Origin: Leptotrichia massiliensis
GTDB lineage: Bacteria; Fusobacteriota; Fusobacteriia; Fusobacteriales; Leptotrichiaceae
Assembly: GCF_900104625.1 (NCBI RefSeq)
Contig: NZ_FNVZ01000005.1
Location: forward strand, 868,001-932,000
Direction: 5' to 3'
DNA: 64,000 bases
Below are positions 42,389 through 51,337 of the stretch, piece by piece. Positions within the stretch are counted from its first letter, which is position 1. Each line of letters starts with the position of its first letter. A program made the position numbers and the translations under genes. The notes below the pieces were generated by a model, which was given only the letters and a program-made list of their open reading frames with translations, was not told where the DNA came from and did no database searches.

Positions 42389-42710
42389 ATATTCTTATCA
42401 ATTTACTAAAAGTGCTAAAAATGATTTAGAACAAATTCTTTATTGCATCAAAATAGATTTAGGCAATCCAACAGCTGCATTTTCTTTTATTAATAAATTT
42501 CAAGAAGATGTTAGTAATATTCAATTATTTCCAAACAGTTGTCCAAAAGTTATAAATAAATTTTTATCTGAATCTATTATTATTAGAAAAAAATTGATTA
42601 GCAACTACGTTTTATATTATTCTGTAAATGATAATTTAAAAAGTATAATTATTTTACGTATTGTTTTTAGCCATAGAGATATAGATTCTATTTTAAAAAA
42701 TGAAAACTAA
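42378..42710 (+). CDS. RelE/ParE-family toxin
   Basis: The 110-residue toxin has the ParE layout: FTKSAKNDLEQILYCIK, AAFSFINKFQEDVSNIQLFPNSCP, then strands around IIIRKKLISNYVLYYSV, and the closing SIIILRIVFSHRDID. Target (gyrase or ribosome) cannot be told from the sequence. Translationally coupled to the Phd antitoxin. A hairpin terminator follows at once. Confidence 0.9.
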   Translation: MESKYSYQFTKSAKNDLEQILYCIKIDLGNPTAAFSFINKFQEDVSNIQLFPNSCPKVINKFLSESIIIRKKLISNYVLYYSVNDNLKSIIILRIVFSHRDIDSILKNEN

Positions 42711-42711
42711 T

Positions 42712-42746
42712 GAGAGATTAAGAGATTATCTTATCTCTCTTTTTTA
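42712..42746 (+). terminator. rho-independent terminator of the Phd/ParE module
   Basis: GAGAGAT (42712-42718) pairs with ATCTCTC (42733-42739), with inner AGAT/ATCT pairing and a T run. It is close to the end of hisF and may serve that side weakly. Confidence 0.75.
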
Positions 42747-42770
42747 TTTTAAAATTAAATATCAATTACG

Positions 42771-43526
42771 TCAAATCCTCATTTCCACTCCATTATCCCT
42801 CAGATACCTTTTCAGCTCCATAATTTCCACTTCCTTAAAATGAAAAATCGAAGCTGCGAGTCCCGCATCAATTCCTGGTATTTTAAATAATTCCTTAAAA
42901 TGTTCCATATTACCAGCTCCACCTGACGCAATTATTGGAATTGACAATTTTTCAGCCAAAATTGACAATAATTCCAAATCAAAGCCAGTTTTAACGCCAT
43001 CCGTATCGATACTGTTCACAACAACTTCTCCAGCTCCATTTTCCTGCCCCTGCGCAAACCATTCAATTGCATCGATTCCAGTATTTTCTCTGCCGCCTTT
43101 TGCAAAAACTTTAAATTTGCCGTCTACTCTTTTTACATCGACAGACAAAACTACACACTGATCTCCATATTTTTTTGCAGCTTCTTCAATTAATTTTGGA
43201 TTTTTTATCGCACCTGAATTGACACTTACTTTATCTGCTCCCGCTTTTAGTACTCTGTCAAAATCATCTAGTGTGTTTATCCCACCGCCAACAGTAAGCG
43301 GAATAAATATCTGACTTGCCACTTCCTTTAAAATATCAGTAAAAAGCCCTCTTTCCTCAACAGTTGCCGTAATATCATAAAAAACAAGTTCATCTGCACC
43401 AGATTTATTATAAAACTTTGCTAACTCAACGGGATTATCAACTTCTTTTATCCCAGTAAAATTAACTCCTTTTACTACTTTCCCATTTCTTACGTCCAAA
43501 CAGGGAACAATTCTCTTTGCAAGCAT
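42771..43526 (-). CDS. hisF: imidazole glycerol phosphate synthase, cyclase subunit
   Basis: The 251-residue TIM-barrel cyclase uses ammonia from HisH to make IGP and AICAR. Its start MLAKRIVPCLDVRNG is the family start; ten upstream codons in the open frame are not conserved. The catalytic Asp residues are in CLDVRNG (near 11) and SIDTDGVKTG (near 130), with phosphate-binding GGGI and ASGGAGN loops. It is 70 bases downstream of hisA and adjacent to the inserted toxin-antitoxin module. Confidence 0.96.
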   Translation of the reverse strand: MLAKRIVPCLDVRNGKVVKGVNFTGIKEVDNPVELAKFYNKSGADELVFYDITATVEERGLFTDILKEVASQIFIPLTVGGGINTLDDFDRVLKAGADKVSVNSGAIKNPKLIEEAAKKYGDQCVVLSVDVKRVDGKFKVFAKGGRENTGIDAIEWFAQGQENGAGEVVVNSIDTDGVKTGFDLELLSILAEKLSIPIIASGGAGNMEHFKELFKIPGIDAGLAASIFHFKEVEIMELKRYLRDNGVEMRI

Positions 43527-43596
43527 TTTTACCACCCACTTTCTTTTAATATGCAATATTTACATTTTCAATTTCATTTAAACAATTTTTAAAATA

Positions 43597-44313
43597 TTAT
43601 TTGCTAACTTCCAATACTTCTTTTAAATCAAGATTTCCAGAATAAATCGCCTTTCCAACAATAGCTCCATAAACTCCATTTTCATTAAGTTCTTTTATTT
43701 CATCTAAAAATGTAATTCCACCAGAAGCTATAATATCTGATTTTACTATTTTGGACAATTTTTTATAAATTTCAAGATTTGTGCCATTTAACATTCCATC
43801 TTTTGAAATGTCAGTATAAATTATTGTTTTTACTCCAATGTCCGATAACTTTTTGCAAAACTCAACTGAATTTAATTCAACGGTTTCTGTCCATCCCTTT
43901 ACAGCTACTTTTTCATTTTTCGCATCCACAGAAACTGCAATTTTATCTCCATATTTTTTTACCATTTCTCTTAAAAACTCTTCATTTTCAACAGCAATTG
44001 TTCCCAAAATAACTCTATTTACACCTAACTCAATGTATTTTTTTATTCTCTCTTCATCACGGATTCCACCGCCAACTTGAACAAAAAAATCACTTTTTTC
44101 AACCAGTTCTTTTATAACTTCATAGTTTTTAGTATTTCCATCTTTTGCCCCATCCAAATCTACAATATGAAGATTTTTTGAATTATTTTTATTAAAAAAA
44201 TCCAAAACTTCAACAGGATTTTTAAAAAACACTTCCACTTGATTATAATCTCCCTGTTTCAATCTTACTGCTTGTCCGTTATGTAAATCTATCGCTGGAA
44301 AAATCTCTATCAT
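43597..44313 (-). CDS. hisA: ProFAR isomerase (1-(5-phosphoribosyl)-5-imidazolecarboxamide isomerase)
   Basis: The 238-residue TIM-barrel isomerase is homologous to HisF. Family marks are the start MIEIFPAIDLHNGQAVRL with the catalytic Asp, VQVGGGIRDEE, VDAKNEKVAVKGW, YTDISKDGMLNGTN with the second Asp, and IIASGGITF. Length is normal. It follows a secreted-protein gene and hisH upstream and precedes hisF on the same strand. Confidence 0.96.
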   Translation of the reverse strand: MIEIFPAIDLHNGQAVRLKQGDYNQVEVFFKNPVEVLDFFNKNNSKNLHIVDLDGAKDGNTKNYEVIKELVEKSDFFVQVGGGIRDEERIKKYIELGVNRVILGTIAVENEEFLREMVKKYGDKIAVSVDAKNEKVAVKGWTETVELNSVEFCKKLSDIGVKTIIYTDISKDGMLNGTNLEIYKKLSKIVKSDIIASGGITFLDEIKELNENGVYGAIVGKAIYSGNLDLKEVLEVSK

Positions 44314-44493
44314 AATTTAATCTCCTTCAAATATTATATACTTTTTTATTTTATAACTCTATTTTTTTATGTACTGCAAAATTTTTCAAAAAAGTTAGGT
44401 CATTACAAAATACAAAGTAAAAATCCACATGTTTGGAATATCTGCTCCAACAACCATACTCAAATTCTAACTTTGATAAAAACTCTCAAAATG

Positions 44494-45348
44494 TTAATCA
44501 AGCATTCTTATTTTATCCAGATTTTTTTGAAATATTTTCTTATTATTGTAAAAATCAGTTTTATTCGCCTTTGCCAGCTCCGATTTTATATACCAGTTTT
44601 GATACCTATTGTAATACAATATTTCTTCACTTGGCTTATTTTTTCCTTCAAAATTTTCATAATAAAAATCAATTGCATCTTGCGTACGATTCTCATTTAA
44701 ATAAAAACTTATCGCAAACCATCCCATCGTCAATTTGTATGCCCACGCCTGCTCATCAGAAATATGTGATTCTTCCGTTTTTGTTTTATCATCGCACATC
44801 TTCATAATGGAATTTAAACTTGTAAGTGCGGCTTTTTCATCGTTTTTCATAACATTCCAGATTGCATCTCTTCCTATCGTATATGTTACAGCAATTCTAG
44901 TGATTAAATAATCAGGGTATTCCCTTTTAAGTTTTTCATAATTTTTATCAAACGCTACTGTATCTCCTTTGTTAGAATAATACATGTTTGAAAAAAATAA
45001 TTTTGACACTTCATAAGGATTATATTTTTCATACCGCTTCAAATTATTTAATTTTTCAGCCTCATTTTTTCCAAGTGCATTATAAATATTTATCAAATTT
45101 TCTGATAATACAAAATTCTTCTCATTCTTTTTCAGCAATTCTTCAATTTCTAATGCTAGTTTTTTTACTTTTTCCCTATCAGGTTCACTTACTACATTAG
45201 GTATTTCTTTATCCAGTTCTATTGTTTTTACTATTGTTTCCTGAGAAACTCCTAATTTTGACAAATCCTGTCTTATCATTTCACTTCGGCTTTTAGCATT
45301 CATATTCACTGCTGCAAGAAGACTTATCAATAATATCATTTTTTTCAT
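44494..45348 (-). CDS. secreted helical-repeat-like protein of unknown function in his locus
   Basis: I set the start at MKKMILLISLLAAVNMNAKS, a signal peptide, with AAAGAGG 6 bases upstream, although the open frame reaches 45399. The mature part of about 265 residues is helical, with repeats of charged helix pairs such as ENLINIYNALGKNEAEKL and YSNKGDTVAFDKNYEKL that hint at TPR-like structure. Family not recognised. It sits between hisH (82-base gap) and hisA (180-base gap) on the same strand; nothing ties it to histidine. Confidence 0.7.
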   Translation of the reverse strand: MKKMILLISLLAAVNMNAKSRSEMIRQDLSKLGVSQETIVKTIELDKEIPNVVSEPDREKVKKLALEIEELLKKNEKNFVLSENLINIYNALGKNEAEKLNNLKRYEKYNPYEVSKLFFSNMYYSNKGDTVAFDKNYEKLKREYPDYLITRIAVTYTIGRDAIWNVMKNDEKAALTSLNSIMKMCDDKTKTEESHISDEQAWAYKLTMGWFAISFYLNENRTQDAIDFYYENFEGKNKPSEEILYYNRYQNWYIKSELAKANKTDFYNNKKIFQKNLDKIRMLD

Positions 45349-45430
45349 AAATACCTCTTTCTCAATTAAAAAATAAGTTATCAAAACCCAAAAAATCAAT
45401 AAACTAAGTAAAATAATCGTAATGTTACTT

Positions 45431-46060
45431 TTATTTTATCAATTCTCCCCAGTTTTTTAATAACTTCAATCCAGTATCACCGCTTTTTTCAGGATGAAAC
45501 TGCATTCCATAGATATTTTCATTTTTTACAATTCCAGGTATTTTTGTCCCATACTCTGAATATGCGACAATATTTTTCATATCTGTTTTTGCAAAATATG
45601 AATGAACATAATAAACATATTCATTATTGTCTACATCTTTTAAAATTTTATCATCCTTAAATCTCTCATTTATAATTAAACTATTCCATCCCATATGAGG
45701 TATTTTCAAATCAGAGTTTTCAGGAATATATTTTTTTATCTCCTCAACAGTTCCATTTATAAGCCCAAGCCCTTCATATTCACCATACTCATAACTTTTC
45801 TCAAAAAGCATTTGCATTCCAAGGCAAATTCCCAAAAACGGCTTCCTTTTTTTCGCTTCGCTTATCAAAGTTTCTTTTAGCCCATATTTTTCCAAATTCC
45901 CAATAGCATCTCTAAAAGCCCCGACTCCTGGCAATATTATCCCCTTAGCATTTTTTATCTCTTCAATATCATTAGTCAGTTTCGTATTCAGTCCGACATA
46001 GTTTAAAGAAGAAAGTAAGGAAAAAAGATTTCCTACTCCATAATCAATCACTGCTATCAT
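45431..46060 (-). CDS. hisH: imidazole glycerol phosphate synthase, glutaminase subunit
   Basis: The 209-residue class I glutamine amidotransferase supplies ammonia to HisF. It has the start MIAVIDYGVGNLFSL, the oxyanion strand ILPGVGAF, the nucleophile in FLGICLGMQMLFE (Cys about 80), and the His/Glu pair in MQFHPEKSG. In this genome hisH and hisF are not adjacent but separated by hisA and a secreted protein, an unusual but workable order. Confidence 0.96.
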   Translation of the reverse strand: MIAVIDYGVGNLFSLLSSLNYVGLNTKLTNDIEEIKNAKGIILPGVGAFRDAIGNLEKYGLKETLISEAKKRKPFLGICLGMQMLFEKSYEYGEYEGLGLINGTVEEIKKYIPENSDLKIPHMGWNSLIINERFKDDKILKDVDNNEYVYYVHSYFAKTDMKNIVAYSEYGTKIPGIVKNENIYGMQFHPEKSGDTGLKLLKNWGELIK

Positions 46061-46090
46061 AATTTAAAATTTCCCTTTCTATTTTATTGT

Positions 46091-46367
46091 TTATTTATAC
46101 ACTTCATTATTTTGTTTTATCAATTCTATCCTTCTATTATTCAATTTACCAAATAAAGTTAGTGTTTCTATTTCTTTTATATTATTTCCAGTATTTAAAA
46201 TTTTATTCATTATTTTTTGTGCTTCATATTTTTCTTTTGAAATATCCTTTGATTCATTAATTACTTTTATAAAATTTTATTGCTTGTAACGAATCCCATT
46301 TTATATTTTGAATAGAAGTTATCATTGCTTGCTTCTGCATTTTATTTCCCCAAATATATTTCTTCAT
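46091..46367 (-). pseudogene. frameshifted small gene, unknown family
   Basis: One segment reads MQKQAMITSIQNIKWDSLQAIKF (with a GGGGA site before the internal ATG near 46340). A second segment in another frame continues FIKVINESKDISKEKYEAQK and ends RRIELIKQNNEVYK. They join at an AAAATTTTATAAAA run, so one base change there would restore about 85 residues. No family recognised. It may be a recently broken gene, or a homopolymer length error in the sequence. Confidence 0.55.
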
Positions 46368-46500
46368 TCTTGTTATACCATAAAATTACTATAAAAACAA
46401 TTTTTTACTTTTTATTAAATTTAGAATTTATATCGTATAAACAAAAAGAAGCAAAATATAATCAGCTTTTTTTGTACTTCATATAATCAATTATTTTTCA

Positions 46501-46638
46501 CTATTTTACACTCCACTTTAACTTTTTCTCATAAAATGCCATTCCCGTATACACAATTTCCTTTACTCCTTTTTTTCTTTTTTTCATATTTTTTTCTTTA
46601 CTATTTTCATTAATATTCATCGTTTCTTTTTCTTCCAT
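46501..46638 (-). CDS. possible 45-residue basic peptide
   Basis: MEEKETMNINENSKEK, then KKRKKGVKEIVYTGMAFYEKKL to the stop. AGGA lies 12 bases before the ATG, a long spacing. It has no signal peptide. The codons look gene-like, but the size makes this tentative. Confidence 0.35.
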   Translation of the reverse strand: MEEKETMNINENSKEKNMKKRKKGVKEIVYTGMAFYEKKLKWSVK

Positions 46639-46778
46639 ATTTATACTTTTCCTATTAAAATATTGTTTTATTTTATCTTATCATATAATTTCAAAAAAAG
46701 ATAGGGAAATACTTTTGATAATTTTTTCTTATATAATAGAAATAAGTTAAAAAAATATATATTTTTTCTCTTATAAGT

Positions 46779-46807
46779 TGAAAAACTTTGTAATAAATGA
46801 TATGATT
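46779..46807 (+). promoter_or_regulatory. promoter for DUF4143 ATPase gene
   Basis: TTGAAA (46779-46784), 17-base spacer, TATGAT (46802-46807). The start codon at 46830 leaves a leader of only about 16 bases. Confidence 0.6.
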
Positions 46808-46829
46808 TTCTTATATAGGCGGTGATAAA

Positions 46830-48044
46830 ATGATAAAAAGAGAACAATATTTAAAAGAAATCAGAAAATTTATGGATAAACCTGTAATAAAAGTTATTAC
46901 TGGTATGCGTAGAAGTGGTAAATCTATGATATTAAACTTAATATCTAAAGAACTTGAAGAAAATGGGGTAAACAAGGAAAATATTATTTTTATTAATTTT
47001 GAGTCTTTAATGTTTTCCGAATTAACAAATTTTAAAAATTTATACAGTTATATTATTGATAAATCCCAAAATATAACTGGAAAAATCTATATATTGCTTG
47101 ACGAAATTCAGGAAGTTGATTCTTGGGAAAAAGCAATAAATTCATTATTGGTGGACTTGAACTGCGACATTTATATTACAGGCTCTAATGCTAATTTATT
47201 ATCTTCTGAACTTGCCACTTATATCGCTGGAAGATATGTTGAAATAAAAGTTTTCCCTTTATCCTTTAAAGAATTTATAAAATTTTCTAAAATTCAAAAT
47301 CCACAGAAAATTTACACTACAGAGGAGTATTTTAAACAATATCTGAAGTTTGGAGGACTGCCTGCCATTCATAATTTTAGTCAAGATAAAACTTCGATTT
47401 ATCAATATTTGACTGATATTTATAATTCTGTTTTATTAAAAGATGTTATTTCAAAAAATAATATAAGAGATATTGAATTACTGGAAAGAGTTATTTTATT
47501 TATTTTTGATAATATCGGAAATACTTTTTCGGCAAAAAAAATTTCAGATTTTTTAAAAAATCAAGGCAGAAAGTTAAGCACTGAAACCGTCTACAATTAT
47601 CTAAAAGCACTTGAAAATGCCTATATTATTTCAAAAGTTCAAAGATACGACATAAAAGGAAAATCTATTTTAGAAACGCAAGAAAAATTTTATCTTCTTG
47701 ATTTAGGATTAAAACATTCTCAATTAGGATATAGAGCAAATGATATTGCCGGCCATCTTGAAAACATTATTTATTTAGAATTATTAAGAAGAAAGTACAA
47801 TGTAAATATCGGAAAACTAAAAACAAAAGAAATTGATTTTATAGGACAAAAAGAAAATGAAAAATTATACATTCAAGTTACTTATCTTCTGGCTTCTGAC
47901 GACACTGTTGAACGAGAATTTGCGCCATTAAAGGACATTAAAGATAATTATCCTAAATACGTTCTTTCTATGGATAATTTAACTAAATTCAACATAAATG
48001 GAATTGAAAGAAAAAAAATTATAGACTTTTTATTGGAACAATAA
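46830..48044 (+). CDS. DUF4143-family AAA ATPase, copy 1
   Basis: The 404-residue P-loop ATPase has Walker A in ITGMRRSGKSMIL (about 21-33), Walker B in ILLDEIQEV, then a DUF4143 C-terminal region with EIDFIGQKENEKLYIQV, a PD-(D/E)xK-like nuclease pattern. The family is widespread and often expanded; function is unclear, with proposals ranging from defence to archaeal-type DNA handling. It is about 40-45% identical by eye to the copy at 51338-52528. It faces opposite to the his genes and is inserted between hisH and hisB. Confidence 0.92.
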   Translation: MIKREQYLKEIRKFMDKPVIKVITGMRRSGKSMILNLISKELEENGVNKENIIFINFESLMFSELTNFKNLYSYIIDKSQNITGKIYILLDEIQEVDSWEKAINSLLVDLNCDIYITGSNANLLSSELATYIAGRYVEIKVFPLSFKEFIKFSKIQNPQKIYTTEEYFKQYLKFGGLPAIHNFSQDKTSIYQYLTDIYNSVLLKDVISKNNIRDIELLERVILFIFDNIGNTFSAKKISDFLKNQGRKLSTETVYNYLKALENAYIISKVQRYDIKGKSILETQEKFYLLDLGLKHSQLGYRANDIAGHLENIIYLELLRRKYNVNIGKLKTKEIDFIGQKENEKLYIQVTYLLASDDTVEREFAPLKDIKDNYPKYVLSMDNLTKFNINGIERKKIIDFLLEQ

Positions 48045-48066
48045 TTTTAAAAAACTAAATAATTTG

Positions 48067-48108
48067 TTGGGGGAAATAAATTAGTGTTATCCCCCTTATA
48101 TTTTTATT
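48067..48108 (+). terminator. GC-rich hairpin after DUF4143 gene
   Basis: GGGGGA (48069-48074) pairs with TCCCCC (48090-48095), followed by an AT stretch with TTTTT. Probable weak terminator. Confidence 0.55.
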
Positions 48109-48161
48109 TCTAATTCTAATTTTATAATTTTTTTCAAAAGAAGTTTAAATAAATAAATTTA

Positions 48162-48275
48162 TTATGTTTGTTTTAATTCTTTTGTTACATTTTCATTAAA
48201 CAATGGTTTGGTAAACAAATTTACTGAACACATCAAAGAAAACATACTTATAAACAGTATCTTCTTAATTCTCAT
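48162..48275 (-). CDS. small signal-peptide-bearing peptide coupled to hisB
   Basis: A 37-residue ORF starts at an ATG that overlaps the hisB stop by one base (TAATG). It begins MRIKKILFISMFSLMCSVNL, a convincing signal peptide or lipoprotein-type start, and continues with only 17 residues (FTKPLFNENVTKELKQT). The one-base overlap suggests translational coupling. It may be a real micro-secreted peptide or the remnant of a larger exported protein; no homologue can be named. Confidence 0.5.
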   Translation of the reverse strand: MRIKKILFISMFSLMCSVNLFTKPLFNENVTKELKQT

Positions 48276-48865
48276 TAAACCAAAACCCCTTTAGTCGAAG
48301 GAATCTCATCCTTATACTTTTCATCAATACTTACAGCCTCTGCCAAAGCTCTAGCAACTCCTTTAAAAATCGACTCAATTATATGATGCGAATTTGTCCC
48401 AGCCATATTCTTTATATGCAACGTCGCATTCAAATGCCGTGTAAAGCCAATGAAAAACTCTTCCACTAATTCTGTATCAAAAGTCCCAACTTTCTCGGTC
48501 GGAATATTCACATCAAAATTCAAAAAATATCTCCCGCTTAAATCAACAGCAACTAACGTCAGGGCCTCATCCATCGGCAAAAGAAAGTTACCATATCTTC
48601 TTACCCCCTTCAAATCTCCCAAAGCTTCATAAAAACATTTTCCCAATGCAATCCCAATATCCTCGGTACTATGATGATCATCCACCTGCGTATCCCCATC
48701 ACAATAAACCTTCAAATCAAATCTCCCATGCTTCGCAAACAAGTCAAGCATATGGTCCAAAAATCCAACCCCTGTATTATTTTCATATTTCCCAGTTCCA
48801 TCAATATTTAATTCAACTTTTATTTTTGTTTCAAATGTATTTCTTTCAATTTTAGATTTTCTCAT
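48275..48865 (-). CDS. hisB: imidazoleglycerol-phosphate dehydratase
   Basis: The 196-residue monofunctional dehydratase carries the two Mn-binding repeats HHSTEDIGIALG (about 67-78) and HHIIESIFKGVARAL (near 165). The start region RNTFETKIKVELNIDG and GFLDHMLDLFAKHG are standard. There is no N-terminal HAD phosphatase domain, in line with the separate PHP phosphatase. It is in the minus-strand his series but flanked by plus-strand genes on both sides, so it must have its own promoter or read-through from hisC. Confidence 0.97.
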   Translation of the reverse strand: MRKSKIERNTFETKIKVELNIDGTGKYENNTGVGFLDHMLDLFAKHGRFDLKVYCDGDTQVDDHHSTEDIGIALGKCFYEALGDLKGVRRYGNFLLPMDEALTLVAVDLSGRYFLNFDVNIPTEKVGTFDTELVEEFFIGFTRHLNATLHIKNMAGTNSHHIIESIFKGVARALAEAVSIDEKYKDEIPSTKGVLV

Positions 48866-48999
48866 AACTTTATCCTTTCGTTATACCTTTAATTATAAAT
48901 AGTATAATCTATTTTTTTCTCTTTTTCAAGATTGACTAAAAAACAAGAAATTTGTTTTGAAATATTAAAAATCGTGTTATAATTTAGTGGGTAATTTAA

Positions 49000-49404
<405 letters not shown>

Positions 49405-49449
49405 CATTCAGTATTAAATATGTTTAGAAATTTAACAATTTTTATTTCT

Positions 49450-49473
49450 AACAAGGGGAATTACCCCCTTGCA
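49450..49473. repeat. GC-rich hairpin, CAAGGGG type
   Basis: CAAGGGG (49452-49458) and CCCCTTG (49465-49471) form a 7-bp stem between the unknown gene and hisC. Related hairpins occur at 48069-48095 and 61354-61373. No good T run follows on either strand. Confidence 0.5.
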
Positions 49474-49497
49474 TATTCAGTTTATTTTTAATTTATG

Positions 49498-50577
49498 TTA
49501 TTTTTCCAACAAATCTTCCAATTTCTCAATAAAAATCTCCATTTCCTCATCCGTTCCAATTGTAACCCTCAAATAATTATCAATTCTATCTTTTGCAAAA
49601 TATCTTACTAAAACTCCATTTTCTTTTAGCTGTTTATACAAATCGCCTGCGAAAACTTTGTTATGAGAAATAAAAATAAAATTAGCACTTGAATTTAATA
49701 CTTTAAATCCTAATTTTTTCAATTTTTCAACCGTTTTTTCTCTAGTCTGAATAATTTTAGCATTAGTTTTTTCAAAATATTCATCGTCTTTAAACGACTC
49801 AATTCCAGCTTCAATTGAAATTCTGTCAATCGTGTATGAGTTAAAAGAAAATTTCAATCTATTCAACCCTTCAATTATATTTTCAGAGCCAAGTGCATAT
49901 CCAAGCCGTATTCCCGCCATAGAACGTGATTTTGAAAATGTTTGAACTACAAGAACATTATCGTACTTATTTATTAATTTTACAGCACTTTCTGCCCCAA
50001 AGTCAACATACGCTTCATCAATAACAGCCAATTGATTTGGATTTTTTTTTATTATTTCTTCAATTTCATTCAATTTTAAAGCAATAGAAGTTGGTGCATT
50101 CGGATTTGTGATAATTATATGCCCATTCAAGCCAAAATATTTTTGAATTTCAATTTCAAAACTATCATTTAAAGGAATTTTGACTTCCTTCACATTAAAT
50201 AAATCGGCATAAACTGGATAAAAACTGTATGTAATATCGGGATAATACACTTTATCTCCCGCATTGAAAAATGTCATAAAAATAAATGCCAGAACTTCAT
50301 CCGATCCATTTCCAATAAACACCTGTTTATGTGTAACTTTATCGTTTATTTTATTAGAAAAATATTCAGCAATAACTTTTGCAAGCTCCATTACATCTGG
50401 ATCTGGATACAATTTCAAATCTTCCAAATTCATAGATTTTATTTTTTCTATAACTTTCGCTGATGGCGGATAAGGATTTTCATTTGTATTAAGTTTAATA
50501 TATTTTTTGTCTTTAGGCTGTTCTCCTGGTGTGTAAGGCTCTATTTCCTTTATTTTATCATTCCAAAATTTACTCAT
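49498..50577 (-). CDS. hisC: histidinol-phosphate aminotransferase
   Basis: The 359-residue PLP enzyme of fold type I starts at MSKFWNDKIKEIEPYTPGEQ with AAGGAG 8 bases upstream; 15 extra codons in the open frame are ignored. It has LNTNENPYPPSAKV, FIGNGSDEVLAF, NPNAPTS, IDEAYVDFG, and the Schiff-base lysine in TFSKSRSMAGIRLGY. Normal length. It lies 19 bases after a secreted-protein gene on the same strand, so the two are probably co-transcribed. Confidence 0.95.
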   Translation of the reverse strand: MSKFWNDKIKEIEPYTPGEQPKDKKYIKLNTNENPYPPSAKVIEKIKSMNLEDLKLYPDPDVMELAKVIAEYFSNKINDKVTHKQVFIGNGSDEVLAFIFMTFFNAGDKVYYPDITYSFYPVYADLFNVKEVKIPLNDSFEIEIQKYFGLNGHIIITNPNAPTSIALKLNEIEEIIKKNPNQLAVIDEAYVDFGAESAVKLINKYDNVLVVQTFSKSRSMAGIRLGYALGSENIIEGLNRLKFSFNSYTIDRISIEAGIESFKDDEYFEKTNAKIIQTREKTVEKLKKLGFKVLNSSANFIFISHNKVFAGDLYKQLKENGVLVRYFAKDRIDNYLRVTIGTDEEMEIFIEKLEDLLEK

Positions 50578-50596
50578 TAATTTCTCCTTCCATTTT

Positions 50597-51289
50597 TTAA
50601 TTATCAACATCGTTAAAATCACTAGTCATTTCATTCATAAAAGTATTGAAATCATGCTCTAATTTCCATTTTCCATTAATTTTTTTTACTTCTATTTCTG
50701 AATAATTTTCATCATAATCAAAATTGTTCAGCTTTTCTTTAATTTCTTCATCAAGATATTTATAAAATTTATCAAATTTTATTTTATTAATTTTTTCTAT
50801 ATTTTCAAGTTCTTTGTATGAAATATTAGCTTTTTCAATTGCTTCATCAATAATTTTATCAGTATCAATATTATCTATATCTTTAAATTTCGATACTATT
50901 TTAATTTTTGCTTTATTTTTTTCTGAAAATGAAATTTCATTAACAAAAATTTTTAAATTATCAATTTCACCTAAAAAATTTTTTCCCATAACTTCATTTA
51001 TTTTATTAAAATACTCTTTTGCAGCCTGTTTTTGTTTTTTAGGAACATTTTTCACCAATTCATCAATTGATTTATTCATATATTCACGATAAAGTCCTTT
51101 TATAGTTTTTTTACCTTCTGTATTATATCTTTCAATTATTTCTTTATTTACAAGATTCTCAATTTCTTTACTATCCCTATCAACTTCACTTTGTGAAATT
51201 TTAACTCCACTTTTCACATAAACCTCATAATTACTTTGTGCTATTCCCAATGTTCCTAAAATAAATAATCCTAGTAGTATTTTTTTCAT
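50597..51289 (-). CDS. secreted protein of unknown function beside hisC
   Basis: The 230-residue protein has a signal peptide (MKKILLGLFILGTLGIAQS). The mature protein is very rich in Lys, Glu and Ile, mostly helical, with DELVKNVPKKQKQAAKEYF and IDEAIEKANISYKELEN. The C-terminal VKKINGKWKLEHDFNTFMNEM resembles the close of DUF4878/SnoaL-like lipoprotein folds, only loosely. It is intercalated between the second DUF4143 gene and hisC. Confidence 0.65.
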   Translation of the reverse strand: MKKILLGLFILGTLGIAQSNYEVYVKSGVKISQSEVDRDSKEIENLVNKEIIERYNTEGKKTIKGLYREYMNKSIDELVKNVPKKQKQAAKEYFNKINEVMGKNFLGEIDNLKIFVNEISFSEKNKAKIKIVSKFKDIDNIDTDKIIDEAIEKANISYKELENIEKINKIKFDKFYKYLDEEIKEKLNNFDYDENYSEIEVKKINGKWKLEHDFNTFMNEMTSDFNDVDN

Positions 51290-51337
51290 TTATCCTCCAA
51301 TATTTTGTTATTATTTTTTTATTTTAATTTATTTGTT

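Larger units (their letters stand above)
46061..46829. other. gap between hisH and DUF4143 gene with broken and tiny ORFs
   Basis: About 770 bases. It contains a frameshifted small gene (46091-46367), a 45-codon minus-strand ORF (46501-46638), and a plus-strand promoter for the next gene (46779-46807). A minus-strand ATTATATGATAAGATAAAA block at 46671-46689 matches the promoter region of hisZ. The rest is AT-rich without features. Confidence 0.55.

Noticed and set aside
49452-49471. Rho-independent terminator for hisC or the facing small gene
   Set aside because: The hairpin is good, but neither strand has an adjacent T run, so I list it as a repeat-like hairpin instead.
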